This document shows, in pieces, positions 1 to 9,392 of a stretch of DNA of 43,623 bases; the first letter of the stretch is position 1, and each line of letters opens with the position of its first letter. The DNA comes from Enterobacterales bacterium. Lineage in GTDB: Bacteria > Pseudomonadota > Gammaproteobacteria > Enterobacterales > Enterobacteriaceae. The position numbers and the translations under genes are program-made. The notes beneath the pieces are model-generated. The model did not search any database, was not told where the DNA came from, and saw only the letters and a program-made list of their open reading frames with translations. The stretch lies in assembly GCA_947478475.1 (NCBI GenBank), contig CANJWD010000007.1, forward strand, positions 1 to 43,623, written 5' to 3'.

Positions 1-2
1 TA

Positions 3-137
3 CGGCATTTGGTGGAAAACGCCTTCCTGCATCTCAAGCGCTGGCGAGGAATTGCAACACGGTATGCTAAATGTACATCCTCGTTCCTTGCCGCAGTTCA
101 TGTCCGTTGCATTGCTCTGTGGTGTAATATTTTGTGA
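3..137 (+). mobile_element. IS5-type transposase, C-terminal fragment
   Basis: An open frame enters from the window edge and ends at a TGA at 135-137, giving 44 residues. It carries the stretch VENAFLHLKRWRGIATRY, typical of the C-terminal end of DDE transposases of the IS5 superfamily, in which the Glu of VENAF would be the last acidic catalytic residue. The rest of the element lies outside the window. In E. coli ftsH precedes folP, so an element now lies in or beside the ftsH-folP interval. I could not define its terminal inverted repeat or target duplication in 138-180. Confidence 0.75.
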
Positions 138-180
138 CGACACTATCTAAAATGACCTGGTATTTTTAAGGCAAAATATC

Positions 181-1023
181 ATGCAGTTGGTTGCCGGCAG
201 ATTAACGTTAGATCTCTCTTTCCCACGTGTGATGGGTATTCTAAATGTAACTCCCGACTCCTTTTCTGACGGAGGGCGTTATAACGATCTTGCGCGAGCG
301 TTGCGGCACGTCCAGATGATGATAGCGTCAGGGGCTGCCATTATCGATATTGGTGGTGAATCGACCCGCCCAGGTGCTATACCGGTTGGTGAACAGGAAG
401 AGCTCGACCGTGTAATTCCTGTGATTGAAGCACTGAGCAAACGTTTTGAGGTGTGTCTGTCGGTAGATACCTCTAAGGCCGCAGTGATTACTGAATCAGC
501 AAAGGCAGGCGTTCATTTAATTAACGATGTGCGTTCATTGCAGGAGCCAGGTGCCCTTGAAGCTGCTGTTGCCAGCGGTCTTCCGGTCTGCCTTATGCAC
601 ATGCAGGGGCAGCCAGGCAATATGCAACACTCTGTTCATTACAGTGAATTGCTGTCTGATATTGGCGATTTTTTTCGGCAGCATATTGACCGCTGTGTCG
701 CGGCTGGAATCGGAAAAAATCAATTGATACTCGATCCAGGGTTCGGTTTTGGCAAAAAGTTAACCCATAACTATGAAATTCTTGCCAGTCTGACGGCACT
801 GCACCGTTTTGGTTTACCGTTACTGGTAGGAGTATCGAGAAAGACGATGATCGGGCAGTTACTGAACGTCACGCCGGAACGGCGTGTGGCCGGAAGCATT
901 GCCTGCGCTGTAATCGCCGCAATGCAAGGTGCAAAAATTATCAGAGCGCATGATGTTAAAGAAACCGTCGAAGCGATGCGTATCGTCGGGGTAACACTGG
1001 CAGCAAAAAGGATAAGTGATTGA
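181..1023 (+). CDS. folP: Dihydropteroate synthase
   Basis: FolP joins 6-hydroxymethyl-dihydropterin diphosphate to p-aminobenzoate to make dihydropteroate in cytoplasmic folate synthesis. The 280-residue protein has normal family length. It has the N-terminal signature LNVTPDSFSDGG (residues 21-32), the pABA/pyrophosphate loop GGESTRPGA (58-66) and a C-terminal SRKTMIGQL loop. The ATG at 181 begins a protein that aligns from the first residues with E. coli FolP. glmM follows in the same direction, as in E. coli, and the folP stop lies inside a 16-bp tandem triplication that reaches the glmM start. No defect seen. Confidence 0.97.
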   Translation: MQLVAGRLTLDLSFPRVMGILNVTPDSFSDGGRYNDLARALRHVQMMIASGAAIIDIGGESTRPGAIPVGEQEELDRVIPVIEALSKRFEVCLSVDTSKAAVITESAKAGVHLINDVRSLQEPGALEAAVASGLPVCLMHMQGQPGNMQHSVHYSELLSDIGDFFRQHIDRCVAAGIGKNQLILDPGFGFGKKLTHNYEILASLTALHRFGLPLLVGVSRKTMIGQLLNVTPERRVAGSIACAVIAAMQGAKIIRAHDVKETVEAMRIVGVTLAAKRISD

Positions 1024-1066
1024 TAACCGTAAAAATGAGTAACCGTAAAGATGGGTAACCGTAAAT
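1019..1066 (+). repeat. Three 16-bp tandem copies across the folP stop and glmM start
   Basis: Units at 1019-1034, 1035-1050 and 1051-1066 share the core TAACCGTAAA. Unit 1 holds the folP stop, unit 2 starts with ATGAGTAACCGTAAAG and unit 3 with ATGGGTAACCGTAAAT. Units 2 and 3 both resemble the usual GlmM start (MSNRK/MGNRK). Because the unit is 16 bp, the copies are in different frames and only unit 3 opens into glmM. Confidence 0.9.
1035..1058 (+). promoter_or_regulatory. Seven-codon mini-ORF overlapping the glmM start
   Basis: The ATG of repeat unit 2 opens a short frame encoding MSNRKDG and ending in TAA at 1056-1058, past the glmM ATG at 1051. Ribosomes that start here would stop 5 nt inside glmM. 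It could tune glmM translation through termination-reinitiation or competition. That it is translated is inference. Confidence 0.4.
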
Positions 1067-2388
1067 ATTTTGGTACGGACGGTATTCGTGGCAAAGTGGG
1101 CGATAGCCCGGTTACCCCTGATTTTGTGTTAAAACTTGGGTGGGCCGCAGGAAAAGTTTTATCCCGTCACGGTTCCCGTAAAGTTATTCTTGGTAAAGAT
1201 ACGCGCATTTCGGGTTATATGCTGGAATCAGCTCTTGAGGCTGGTCTGGCTTCTGCTGGTTTATCGGCTTCTTTCACGGGGCCGATGCCAACACCTGCAG
1301 TTGCTTATCTGACACGTACCTTTCGCGCTGAAGCCGGTATTGTGATTTCTGCTTCCCACAATCCTTTTTACGACAATGGCATTAAATTTTTCTCAACAGA
1401 CGGTACCAAATTGCCCGATGACGTTGAGCGTGCCATTGAAGCTGAAATGGAAAAACCACTGACATGCGTCGAATCTTCACAACTGGGGAAAGCCAGCCGT
1501 ATTGTTGACGCTTCAGGGCGCTACATTGAATTTTGTAAGGGCTCTTTTCCCGGCGAACTGAGTCTGAATGGCCTAAAAATCGTGGTCGATTGCGCGCATG
1601 GAGCAACTTACCACATTGCACCCATGGTGTTGCGTGAACTGGGCGCCACAGTTAGCACGATTGGTTGTGAACCTAACGGGATGAATATCAATGAGCAATG
1701 TGGCGCGACCGATGTGCGCCTGTTGCAGAAGCAAGTCGTCGCTGAAGGGGCTGATGTTGGTCTGGCATTTGATGGTGATGGCGATCGCCTGATAATGGTC
1801 GACAACCAAGGCCATAAAGTAGATGGCGATCAAATTATTTATATTATTGCGCGTGAGGGCCTGCGTCAGGGGCAGTTATGTGGTGGCATAGTTGGTACGC
1901 TGATGAGTAATATGGGTTTGGAACTGGCGCTGAAACAGTCAGGCATTCCATTCACACGCGCCCGCATCGGGGATCGTTACGTACTAGAAAAGATGAAAGA
2001 ATATGGATGGCGTATGGGAGCTGAGAATTCCGGTCACGTGATTCTCCTTGATAAAACAACAGCGGGTGATGGTATCATTGCAGGGCTCCAGGTACTGGCT
2101 GCTATGGCGCGCAATGGTATGGGGCTCCGTGATTTATGTGGCGGTATACAATTGTTGCCGCAAATTTTGCTCAATGTGCATTTTTCTGGTAAACGAAATC
2201 CGTTAGAGTCCGAATCCATCCGGCAGCTTACGCAACAGGCTGAGAGCGAGCTTTCAGGAACTGGCAGGCTATTGTTACGCAAATCGGGCACGGAATCATT
2301 AATTAGAGTAATGGTCGAAGGTAAAGATGAAAAACTGGTTAATACTCTGGCACAGCGCATTGCTGATGCGGTGCAGACGTTTGCCTAG
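1051..2388 (+). CDS. glmM: Phosphoglucosamine mutase
   Basis: GlmM converts glucosamine-6-phosphate to glucosamine-1-phosphate for UDP-GlcNAc, the precursor of peptidoglycan and LPS. The 445-residue protein has the full family length. The phosphoserine loop is ISASHNP with Ser102, the Mg-binding loop is DGDGDR (241-246), and the C-terminal phosphate-binding motif RKSGTES is present. The start at 1051 is forced: the upstream ATG at 1035, in an earlier copy of the same 16-bp repeat, is out of frame. No clear Shine-Dalgarno precedes 1051, so expression may depend on coupling to folP or the mini-ORF. Confidence 0.97.
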   Translation: MGNRKYFGTDGIRGKVGDSPVTPDFVLKLGWAAGKVLSRHGSRKVILGKDTRISGYMLESALEAGLASAGLSASFTGPMPTPAVAYLTRTFRAEAGIVISASHNPFYDNGIKFFSTDGTKLPDDVERAIEAEMEKPLTCVESSQLGKASRIVDASGRYIEFCKGSFPGELSLNGLKIVVDCAHGATYHIAPMVLRELGATVSTIGCEPNGMNINEQCGATDVRLLQKQVVAEGADVGLAFDGDGDRLIMVDNQGHKVDGDQIIYIIAREGLRQGQLCGGIVGTLMSNMGLELALKQSGIPFTRARIGDRYVLEKMKEYGWRMGAENSGHVILLDKTTAGDGIIAGLQVLAAMARNGMGLRDLCGGIQLLPQILLNVHFSGKRNPLESESIRQLTQQAESELSGTGRLLLRKSGTESLIRVMVEGKDEKLVNTLAQRIADAVQTFA

Positions 2389-2569
2389 ATGATGCCAGCG
2401 CGCGGGTTGTTTTTTGCCAGTTATTGGCTGCCAAAAAATTACCCTTGCGCAGTTTAGCAGCAATGGTTAGTATTACCGCCGCTTGAGTGTCGATGCCGAC
2501 GGACTGTGCTGCGGTGAGCGTTGGTTTTGAGGCTGGTTTATTACTGCTTATAAGGTAATCTGTTACGTT

Positions 2570-2908
2570 ATGTATGGGGTTCTTTTAGTCATTTTCCTGC
2601 TAATATCTTTAGCGCTGGTTGCCTTGATTATATTACAGCAAGGTAAAGGCACGGATATGGGGGCATCATTCGGAGCCGGAGCGTCCGCAACACTATTTGG
2701 ATCGAATGGTTCCGCAAATTTTATGACTCGTATGACGGCCGTGTTAGCGACGTTATTCTTTGTGATTAGCTTAATTTTAGGCAATATGAGTAGCAACCGT
2801 GGTGGTAGTGATAAAGGAACAGAGTGGGAAAATTTGGCGCCACTAAAAACTGAAGAAAAGGTGGCTCCATCGGTGCCGTCCAGCTCTGGCAGCGATATTC
2901 CTCAATAA
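2570..2908 (+). CDS. secG: Protein translocase subunit SecG
   Basis: SecG is the small auxiliary membrane subunit of the SecYEG protein-export channel. The 112-residue protein has two hydrophobic helices (about 2-22 and 52-73) joined by the conserved loop LQQGKGTDMGASFGAGAS, and ends in the variable hydrophilic tail DIPQ. It lies between glmM and tRNA-Leu(GAG) as in E. coli. The 181-nt gap after glmM (2389-2569) shows only an AAGG near the start. The protein looks intact. Confidence 0.96.
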   Translation: MYGVLLVIFLLISLALVALIILQQGKGTDMGASFGAGASATLFGSNGSANFMTRMTAVLATLFFVISLILGNMSSNRGGSDKGTEWENLAPLKTEEKVAPSVPSSSGSDIPQ

Positions 2909-2989
2909 AAGAGTCATGAATTTCAGACAGAGAGCTGCTGGTTCTGGCATGATACTGGAATGATAAAGAGCAATTTTTTGTCCTGATGT

Positions 2990-3076
2990 GCCGTGGTGGT
3001 GGAATTGGTAGACACGCTACCTTGAGGTGGTAGTGCCCGATTGGGCTTACGGGTTCGAGTCCCGTCCTCGGTACCA
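2990..3076 (+). tRNA. leuU: tRNA-Leu (anticodon GAG)
   Basis: This is an 87-nt class II tRNA ending in an encoded CCA. The anticodon stem CTACC/GGTAG closes the loop TTGAGGT, giving anticodon GAG at 3024-3026. The long variable arm pairs GCCC with GGGC and the T arm is ACGGG-TTCGAGT-CCCGT. Position and sequence match E. coli leuU downstream of secG. Oddity: the acceptor strand GCCGTGG faces CCTCGGT, so position 5 is T opposite T (U5-U68), where E. coli has A-U. Confidence 0.95.
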
Positions 3077-3127
3077 AATTATACGGATAATTTGCGTTAC
3101 GATGCTCTGTTAGTGGTGAACGGGGTA

Positions 3128-3157
3128 GCACCTGGCCTGTCTCCGGTGCCTGGTTTT
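3128..3157 (+). terminator. Probable terminator after tRNA-Leu
   Basis: GCACC-T-GG pairs with CCGGTGC across a 7-nt loop, with one bulged T, followed by CTGGTTTTT. It lies 50 nt past the tRNA and could end the secG-leuU transcript or act as a leaky leader terminator for the rimP operon. Confidence 0.5.
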
Positions 3158-3182
3158 TATGTCAGTTAGCGAAATAATCACT

Positions 3183-3203
3183 GGGCTTTTGGGCCCTTTT
3201 TTT
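3183..3203 (+). terminator. GC hairpin with T run in the rimP leader
   Basis: GGGC and GCCC flank a short T-rich loop and are followed by seven Ts at 3197-3203, an intrinsic-terminator shape. It lies about 20 nt before the rimP start. In E. coli, leader terminators before rimP-nusA-infB are part of NusA autoregulation, so this may be an attenuator. Confidence 0.55.
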
Positions 3204-3222
3204 ATGTCCTGAGGGGGGAAAC

Positions 3223-3693
3223 TTGTCCACGTTAGAACAAAAATTAATAAGAATAATCTCAGCACCGGTGGTGGCACTAGGTTACGAATTGGTTAATATA
3301 GAATTTATCCGGGGCCGCCGGGCAACGCTACGAATTTATATTGATACAGAAAACGGGATTACGGTCGACGACTGTGCTGATGTCAGCCACCAGGTCAGTG
3401 CTGTACTGGACGTGGAAAATCCCATTGCAGTGCCTTATGACCTGGAAGTTTCCTCTCCAGGTATTGAACGCCCCCTGCGCACTGCCGGGCACTATGCCAG
3501 GTATTCTGGTGAACGCGTTATACTGGTTTTGCGTATTCCTTTGCAAAATCGTCGTAGGTGGCAGGGTACTATTAAATCTGTTGATGGTGAAATGATCACG
3601 GTGACGATGTCAGATGGGAACGATGAGATATTCGCGCTAGGTAACATCCAGAAAGCGAACCTGGTACCCCCCACACTTTGCAAGTTTGAATGA
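3223..3693 (+). CDS. rimP: Ribosome maturation factor RimP
   Basis: RimP helps mature the 30S subunit. The 156-residue protein has the usual two-domain family build, with conserved segments [22 protein letters not shown], cut here as GYELVNIEF then LRIYID, the block [17 protein letters not shown] and the ending NIQKANLVP. The start is a TTG, as in E. coli rimP, preceded by the strong Shine-Dalgarno GAGGGGGGAA at 3211-3220. It is the first gene of the rimP-nusA-infB-rbfA-truB operon, and nusA begins 10 nt after its stop. Confidence 0.95.
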   Translation: MSTLEQKLIRIISAPVVALGYELVNIEFIRGRRATLRIYIDTENGITVDDCADVSHQVSAVLDVENPIAVPYDLEVSSPGIERPLRTAGHYARYSGERVILVLRIPLQNRRRWQGTIKSVDGEMITVTMSDGNDEIFALGNIQKANLVPPTLCKFE

Positions 3694-3703
3694 GGCAACC
3701 AGG

Positions 3704-5212
3704 ATGAATAAAGAAATTCTGGCTGTTGTAGAGGCAGTTTCTAATGAAAAATCTCTTCCGCGTGAGAAAATTTTTGATGCACTGGAAACCGCTTTAGCAA
3801 CAGCGACCAAAAAGAAATATGAACAAGAAATTGAAGTTCGCGTCAGTATCGATCGCAAAACAGGTCATTTTGATACCTTTCGCCGTTGGCTTGCTGTGGA
3901 TTTTGTCAGTTTACCAACCCGGGAAATTACGCTGGAAGCGGCTCAGTTTGACGACCCTTTGGTCCGGCTGGGTGATTATGTCGAGGACCAAATTGAATCT
4001 GTTCCTTTTGACCGTATTACCACACAAACTGCTAAGCAGGTTATCGTACAAAAAATGCGCGAAGCTGAGCGCGCCATGGTTGTCGAGCAGTTCCGACAAT
4101 ATCAGGGCGGAATTGTCACTGGGGTAGTTAAAAAAGTGAATCGTGACAGTATTGCCCTGGATTTAGGTAGCAATGCAGAAGCTATCATCAGTCGTGAAAA
4201 TATGCTCCCACGTGAAAATTTTCGTCAGGGAGATCGTGTCCGCGGTATTTTGTATGATATTCAGCCCGAAGCGAGAGGTGCTCAGTTATTTGTCAGTCGT
4301 TCTTGTCCTGAAATGTTAATCGAACTATTTCGCATTGAAGTGCCTGAAATTGGCGAAGAATTGATCGAAGTTAAAGCGGCAGCCCGTGATCCGGGTTCAC
4401 GTGCTAAAATTGCGGTGAAAACTAATGACAAACGTATTGATCCTATAGGCGCTTGTGTTGGTATGCGTGGAGCGCGTGTTCAGGCTGTTTCCAGTGAACT
4501 GGGAGGTGAACGTATTGATATCGTATTGTGGGACGATAACCCTGCCCAGTTCGTAATTAATGCAATGGCCCCGGCTGATGTCGCCTCAATAATTGTCGAT
4601 GAGGATAAATGCGTAATGGACATTGCTGTTGAAGTCAGCAATTTTGCGCAGGCAATTGGCCGGAATGGTCAAAATGTACGTTTGGCGTCGCAACTTCTTA
4701 AAAAACATCGCGATGACGACAAATGGGAGCTGAATATAATGACGGCGGATGATTTAGAGGCTAAGCATCGCGCTGAGGCTTATGCTGCCATTGAAATTTT
4801 TAAAAAATATCTTGATGTTAGTGAAGATCTGGCAACTGTGCTGGTCGAGGAAGGTTTTTCGACTTTAGAGGAGCTGGCCTGGGTACCAATAAGAGAACTT
4901 TTACAGATTGATGGTTTTGATAAAGACACTATTGAGAGGTTGCGCGAGCGTGCCAAAGCCGCGCTGACCACCATAGCGTTGGCACAGGAAGAGAGTATTG
5001 GCGAGCAAAAACCCGCTGAAGAGCTTCTGAATTTACCGGGTCTTGAGCGTGACATGGCATTCAAACTGGCCTGTCGTGGTGTGTGTACGCTGGAAGATCT
5101 TGCCGAGCAGAGTATCGACGATCTCGAAGATATCGAAGGGCTTAGCGATGAGCAAGCCGGTGAGCTGATTATGGCTGCACGCAATATCTGTTGGTTTGGC
5201 GATCAGGCGTAA
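3704..5212 (+). CDS. nusA: Transcription elongation/antitermination factor NusA
   Basis: NusA binds RNA polymerase and controls pausing, termination and antitermination. The order is the N-terminal RNAP-binding domain (from [12 protein letters not shown]), S1 (about 135-200), two KH domains (KH1 motif [16 protein letters not shown]2 motif [12 protein letters not shown]) and two C-terminal acidic repeats ending in ICWFGDQA. I chose the ATG at 3704, which matches the E. coli N-terminus and follows AGG; an upstream in-frame ATG at 3686 overlaps the end of rimP. The 502-residue protein is about 7 longer than in E. coli because of a charged insertion (LKKHRDDDK, about residues 331-339) between KH2 and the first acidic repeat. 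Confidence 0.97.
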   Translation: MNKEILAVVEAVSNEKSLPREKIFDALETALATATKKKYEQEIEVRVSIDRKTGHFDTFRRWLAVDFVSLPTREITLEAAQFDDPLVRLGDYVEDQIESVPFDRITTQTAKQVIVQKMREAERAMVVEQFRQYQGGIVTGVVKKVNRDSIALDLGSNAEAIISRENMLPRENFRQGDRVRGILYDIQPEARGAQLFVSRSCPEMLIELFRIEVPEIGEELIEVKAAARDPGSRAKIAVKTNDKRIDPIGACVGMRGARVQAVSSELGGERIDIVLWDDNPAQFVINAMAPADVASIIVDEDKCVMDIAVEVSNFAQAIGRNGQNVRLASQLLKKHRDDDKWELNIMTADDLEAKHRAEAYAAIEIFKKYLDVSEDLATVLVEEGFSTLEELAWVPIRELLQIDGFDKDTIERLRERAKAALTTIALAQEESIGEQKPAEELLNLPGLERDMAFKLACRGVCTLEDLAEQSIDDLEDIEGLSDEQAGELIMAARNICWFGDQA

Positions 5213-5236
5213 TAAACTGTAGCAGGAAGGAACAGC

Positions 5237-7873
5237 ATGACAGATGTAACCGTAAAATCACTGGCAGAAGAAATTCATATTTCTGTTGCGCGCCTGGTAC
5301 AGCAATTTGCCGATGCCGGGATCAAAAAAACTGACGTTGACTCCGTTACCCAACAAGAAAAAGAAAAACTATTGGTATACCTGAACCATGAGCGTGGCGG
5401 AGCGCCTGATAAACTCATGTTACAGCGTAAAACACGTAGTACCCTGAGCATCCAAAGTACCGGCGGAAAAAGTAAGTCCGTGCAAATCGAGGTGCGCAAA
5501 AAACGCACTTATGTTAACAGCGATGTATCGAAGGCTGAACAGATAAAATTACAAGAAAAGGCAGAGAGTGAAGCCGCAGCGAAAAAAATTGCGGAAGAGA
5601 ATAGGGTGAAACAGGAAGCTGCCGAAAAAATCAGGCGCGCGGCTGCGGAAAAGGAAAAAATGCCCGGTCAGCAGCAAGCCGACGAAAAAACCAAAGCTGT
5701 ACAAAATGATAAAGCGCGCCGCGAAATTGAATCCGCTGAACTAAAACGCAAAGCAGAAGCAGAGGTATGCCGTAAGGTTGAAGAGGATGCCAAACGTGTT
5801 GCCGCAGAAGTTCGTAAAATGGCTGAGGAAAACGAGGGGAAATGGGCTGCGTCTGCCGCTGAAGTGCCTGAACCCACTGACTATCATGTTACTACTTCTC
5901 AACATGCGCGTGCCGCCGAAGATGAAAATGACGCTAAAGTAGAAGGCGATCGCCGGAGTCGCGTACGTGGTGGTAAAGTGACCCGCCAGAAAAAGGGTAA
6001 TAAACTCTCTGAATCTAAAGCTGATCGCGAAGAAGCACGTGCTGTGGGTCGTAAAACCAGACGTAAGCCAAGTGCTCTGCAACAAAGTTTCAATAAGCCA
6101 GTGATAGCGGTTAACCGTGATGTGGTGATTGGTGAAACAGTAACTGTTGCCGAACTGGCTAATAAAATGGCCGTTAAAGGTTCTCAGGTAATCAAAGCAA
6201 TGATGAAGCTGGGTGCCATGGCAACCATTAATCAGGTTATTGACCAGGAGACAGCACAGCTGGTTGCTGAGGAAATGGGGCACCGGGTTACGCTGCGTCG
6301 TGAAAACGAACTGGAAACTGCGTTGATGAGTGATCGCGATACCGGTGCCATGGCGGCTGCGGAGTCCCGCGCGCCCGTTGTGACGATTATGGGTCATGTT
6401 GATCACGGTAAGACTTCACTGCTGGACTACATCCGTTCGACTAAAGTGGCTGCAGGCGAAGCAGGCGGAATTACCCAACATATTGGTGCCTATCACGTTG
6501 AAACTGAGAATGGCATGGTCACTTTTTTGGATACTCCAGGACATGCCGCATTTACGTCCATGCGTGCCAGAGGAGCTCAGGCGACAGACATCGTCGTACT
6601 GGTTGTTGCCGCTGACGATGGTGTGATGCCACAAACCATCGAGGCTATCCAGCATGCCAAAGCGGCAAAAGTGCCGGTTGTCGTGGCGGTCAATAAAATT
6701 GACAAACCGGACGCTGATCCGGACAGAGTTAAAACGGAGCTGTCTCAGCATGGCATTATGCCAGAGGATTGGGGCGGAGAATCGCAGTTTATCCATGTTT
6801 CGGCAAAAGCAGGAACCGGTATTGATGAGCTGTTGCATGCCATTTTACTGCAAGCAGAAGTGCTGGAATTAAAAGCAGTGCGTAATGGTATGGCAAGCGG
6901 TGTGGTTATCGAATCTTTCCTGGATAAAGGCCGTGGCCCGGTTGCCACCGTTTTGGTTCAGGAGGGCACTCTGAACAAGGGTGATATTGTGCTCTGTGGC
7001 TTCGAGTATGGCCGTGTGCGCGCCATGCGTGATGAACTGGGTCGTGATATTTTCTCCGCAGGTCCATCCATCCCCGTTGAAATTCTTGGGCTGTCGAGTG
7101 TGCCAGTTGCTGGTGATGAAGTGACAGTCGTCCGTGATGAAAAGAAGGCCCGTGAGGTGGCTCTGTATCGTCAGGGTAAATTCCGCGACGTTAAGCTGGC
7201 CCGTCAGCAAAAATCCAAGCTGGAAAACATGTTTGCTAATATGGCTGAAGGCGAAGTATCTGAACTGAATATTGTTCTAAAGTCTGATGTACAGGGCTCG
7301 TGTGAGGCCATTTGTGACTCGCTGGAAAAACTGTCGACCGATGAAGTTAAAGTTAAAATTGTGGGTTCCGGTGTCGGTGGTATCACTGAAACTGATGCAA
7401 CGTTAGCTGCGGCATCCAATGCTATTATTCTCGGTTTTAATGTTCGTGCTGATGCTTCAGCCCGTCGGGTGGTTGAGTCAGACAGCCTGGATTTACGCTA
7501 CTATTCCGTTATCTACAACCTGATTGACGAAGTTAAACAGGCGATGAGCGGTATGCTGGCCCCAGAATATAAGCAGCAGATTCTTGGTCTGGCCCAGGTT
7601 CGTGATGTCTTTAAATCACCAAAATTTGCTGCGATTGCCGGTTGTATGGTGACTGAGGGTCTGATTAAACGCAGTAATCCAATCCGTGTATTACGCGATA
7701 ATGTGGTGATCTACGAAGGTGAGCTGGAATCGCTGCGCCGTTTTAAAGATGATGTCAGCGAGGTTCGCAGTGGCGTGGAATGCGGTATTGGCGTCAAGAA
7801 CTACAACGACGTGAGAGTGGGTGATACTATCGAAGTGTTCGAAATAATCGAGATAAAACGTACTATCGCTTAA
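5237..7873 (+). CDS. infB: Translation initiation factor IF-2
   Basis: IF-2 is the GTPase that brings fMet-tRNA to the 30S subunit and promotes subunit joining. The 878-residue protein begins with an IF2_N domain (about 1-50), followed by a long Lys/Glu/Ala-rich linker (about 85-290) and a second IF2_N domain (about 295-345). The G domain has GHVDHGKT (386-393), DTPGH and NKID. The C-terminal beta-barrels and fMet-tRNA-binding domain end in IEIKRTIA. Length is close to E. coli IF-2 (890). The stop codon lies inside a perfect 16-bp tandem repeat. Confidence 0.98.
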   Translation: MTDVTVKSLAEEIHISVARLVQQFADAGIKKTDVDSVTQQEKEKLLVYLNHERGGAPDKLMLQRKTRSTLSIQSTGGKSKSVQIEVRKKRTYVNSDVSKAEQIKLQEKAESEAAAKKIAEENRVKQEAAEKIRRAAAEKEKMPGQQQADEKTKAVQNDKARREIESAELKRKAEAEVCRKVEEDAKRVAAEVRKMAEENEGKWAASAAEVPEPTDYHVTTSQHARAAEDENDAKVEGDRRSRVRGGKVTRQKKGNKLSESKADREEARAVGRKTRRKPSALQQSFNKPVIAVNRDVVIGETVTVAELANKMAVKGSQVIKAMMKLGAMATINQVIDQETAQLVAEEMGHRVTLRRENELETALMSDRDTGAMAAAESRAPVVTIMGHVDHGKTSLLDYIRSTKVAAGEAGGITQHIGAYHVETENGMVTFLDTPGHAAFTSMRARGAQATDIVVLVVAADDGVMPQTIEAIQHAKAAKVPVVVAVNKIDKPDADPDRVKTELSQHGIMPEDWGGESQFIHVSAKAGTGIDELLHAILLQAEVLELKAVRNGMASGVVIESFLDKGRGPVATVLVQEGTLNKGDIVLCGFEYGRVRAMRDELGRDIFSAGPSIPVEILGLSSVPVAGDEVTVVRDEKKAREVALYRQGKFRDVKLARQQKSKLENMFANMAEGEVSELNIVLKSDVQGSCEAICDSLEKLSTDEVKVKIVGSGVGGITETDATLAAASNAIILGFNVRADASARRVVESDSLDLRYYSVIYNLIDEVKQAMSGMLAPEYKQQILGLAQVRDVFKSPKFAAIAGCMVTEGLIKRSNPIRVLRDNVVIYEGELESLRRFKDDVSEVRSGVECGIGVKNYNDVRVGDTIEVFEIIEIKRTIA

Positions 7874-7888
7874 ACGTACTATCGCTTA
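7857..7888 (+). repeat. Perfect 16-bp tandem repeat over the infB stop
   Basis: AACGTACTATCGCTTA occurs at 7857-7872 and again at 7873-7888. The first copy encodes the end of IF-2; the second lies directly after the stop and repeats those codons as non-coding DNA. Confidence 0.9.
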
Positions 7889-7914
7889 ATAGTAAGATCC
7901 GCGTGTTTATCCAT

Positions 7915-7941
7915 TTTTTGGGGGGGGGCCACTGGCCTCCC
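7915..7941 (+). other. T6-G9 tract and GC hairpin between infB and rbfA
   Basis: Six or more Ts are followed by nine Gs (7920-7928). The sequence then folds as GGGGGGCC / ACT loop / GGCCTCCC (7923-7941), with one G-T pair. There is no T run after the stem, so it is not a classic terminator. It lies 20 nt before the rbfA start and could affect rbfA translation or be an RNase site. The G run is a likely slippage tract. Confidence 0.45.
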
Positions 7942-7962
7942 AATTTCTCTGAGAAATTTGTT

Positions 7963-8451
7963 ATGGCAAGAGAATTTAGTCGTACGCAGCGTGTTTCGCA
8001 AGAAATACAGAAAGAGGTCGCGATTATTTTGCAGCGAGAGCTGAAAGATCCACGTATTGGCATGGCAACTGTTTCCGGTGTAGAGCTTTCACGCGATTTA
8101 GTTTACGCCAAAATTTTCGTAACGTTCTTAAATATACTGTCTGAACCTGATGACCAGGAATCGATAAAAAAGGGTATTAAAGTTTTGCAGGATGCTTCAG
8201 GTTTTATCCGTACGCTATTAGGTAAAGCAATGCGCTTACGGATAGTGCCCGAATTGACCTTTGTCTATGACCGCTCATTGATCGAGGGCGTGAAAATGTC
8301 TCATTTGGTCACCACGGCGGTAAAAGATGATGTGCAACGCCATGTGACGGCAGAAAATAGTGCTGGTAACGATAATGCTGATAACAGTCACGCTGATAAC
8401 AGTCACGTTGATAACAGTCATGTTGATAACAGTCAAAGCAGGGAGAGCTAA
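7963..8451 (+). CDS. rbfA: 30S ribosome-binding factor RbfA
   Basis: RbfA is a KH-type assembly factor for the 30S subunit that acts on the 16S 5' helix region. The ATG at 7963 gives [11 protein letters not shown], which aligns with E. coli MAKEFGRPQRV; further in-frame sequence upstream is rejected because it runs through the G-rich hairpin. Conserved parts include [19 protein letters not shown], the block [16 protein letters not shown] and PELTFVYD. The 162-residue protein is about 30 longer than E. coli RbfA: its tail holds four tandem DNSHxD-type repeats from a 15-bp unit. The stop overlaps the truB ATG (TAATG), suggesting coupling. Confidence 0.95.
   Translation: MAREFSRTQRVSQEIQKEVAIILQRELKDPRIGMATVSGVELSRDLVYAKIFVTFLNILSEPDDQESIKKGIKVLQDASGFIRTLLGKAMRLRIVPELTFVYDRSLIEGVKMSHLVTTAVKDDVQRHVTAENSAGNDNADNSHADNSHVDNSHVDNSQSRES
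8380..8439 (+). repeat. Four 15-bp tandem repeats in the rbfA tail
   Basis: Units beginning GATAACAGTCA lie at 8380, 8395, 8410 and 8425, differing in the last four or five bases. Being 15 bp they stay in frame and add the polar repeats [15 protein letters not shown] and DNSQS to the RbfA C-terminus. Confidence 0.9.
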
Positions 8452-9392
8452 TGGAGCATCCACGTCGTCAGGGTCGTGACATCAGCGGAATGTTATTGTT
8501 AGATAAGCATCAGGATATATCCTCAAATGAGGCCTTGCAAAAAGTTAAACGCATTTTTAACGCCAACAAAGCCGGGCATACCGGAGCGCTCGATCCGCTG
8601 GCAACAGGCATGTTGCCGATATGTTTGGGTGAAGCAACAAAATTTTCACAGTTTCTACTCGATTCAGATAAACGTTACCGGGTTATTGCCCGGCTGGGTC
8701 AGCGTACCGATACCTCTGATGCACAGGGTACGATAATTAGTGAAAAAGTCCCCTGTTTTACATCAACTCAGCTGAATGAAGCGCTTGATCAGTTTCGCGG
8801 TAACATTTTGCAGATTCCTTCTATGTATTCAGCATTGAAACATCACGGTAAACCCTTGTATGAATACGCCAGGCAGGGGATTGAGATCGTGCGATCGGCG
8901 CGGCCTGTCAGCATCTATGAGCTGCAATTGATCCGCTGGGAAGGGCACGAGCTGGAGCTTGAGATTTCTTGTTCCAAGGGTACTTACATTCGCACTATTA
9001 TCGACGATCTGGGTGAACTGTTAGGTTGTGGCGCTCATGTTACTGCCCTGCGTCGTTTACAGGTTGCCAGCTATCTGGCTGAACAAATGTGTACGCTGGA
9101 ACAATTACACGCATTATTGGGCGCTGCGCAGGCTGAATGTCCGTCTGACGGGCACAAAATTTTAGATTCATTGTTGCTGCCGCTGGACAGTGGACTGCAA
9201 AATTTTCCTGAAGTTAACTTAACAACAGCGGTTGCTGACTCACTCAGACAGGGGAAAGCAGTTCAGGCCTCTGGCACACCTGCAACGGGCATGGTGCGCA
9301 TTACTGCAGGTGACACCAGGGATTTTATCGGTATTGGTATCATTGATGATAACGGCCTCGTGGCCCCACGACGCCTGATTGCAAATTCTTAG
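8451..9392 (+). CDS. truB: tRNA pseudouridine(55) synthase
   Basis: TruB makes pseudouridine 55 in the T loop of tRNAs. The 313-residue protein matches E. coli in length (314). The catalytic Asp48 lies in [13 protein letters not shown]; also conserved are [16 protein letters not shown], the [20 protein letters not shown] block and CSKGTYIRT. The ATG overlaps the rbfA stop. In E. coli rpsO and pnp follow; here the stop overlaps the yicH stop on the other strand by 4 nt (9389-9392), so the operon ends at a rearrangement. Confidence 0.97.
   Translation: MEHPRRQGRDISGMLLLDKHQDISSNEALQKVKRIFNANKAGHTGALDPLATGMLPICLGEATKFSQFLLDSDKRYRVIARLGQRTDTSDAQGTIISEKVPCFTSTQLNEALDQFRGNILQIPSMYSALKHHGKPLYEYARQGIEIVRSARPVSIYELQLIRWEGHELELEISCSKGTYIRTIIDDLGELLGCGAHVTALRRLQVASYLAEQMCTLEQLHALLGAAQAECPSDGHKILDSLLLPLDSGLQNFPEVNLTTAVADSLRQGKAVQASGTPATGMVRITAGDTRDFIGIGIIDDNGLVAPRRLIANS

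Noticed and set aside
2389-2569. Possible small RNA between glmM and secG
   Set aside because: Short inverted pieces are present but no promoter-terminator pair is visible.
2766-3131. Open frame on the minus strand across secG and the tRNA
   Set aside because: It contains the complement of tRNA-Leu (giving the usual spurious RTGLEP peptide) and overlaps secG.
5741-6406. Long open frame antisense to infB (221 codons)
   Set aside because: It is a shadow of the Lys/Glu/Ala-rich linker of IF-2; the composition and lack of a start signal or homology argue against a gene.
8380-8439. Possible CRISPR-like array
   Set aside because: Units are 15 bp with no spacers and lie in the rbfA reading frame.
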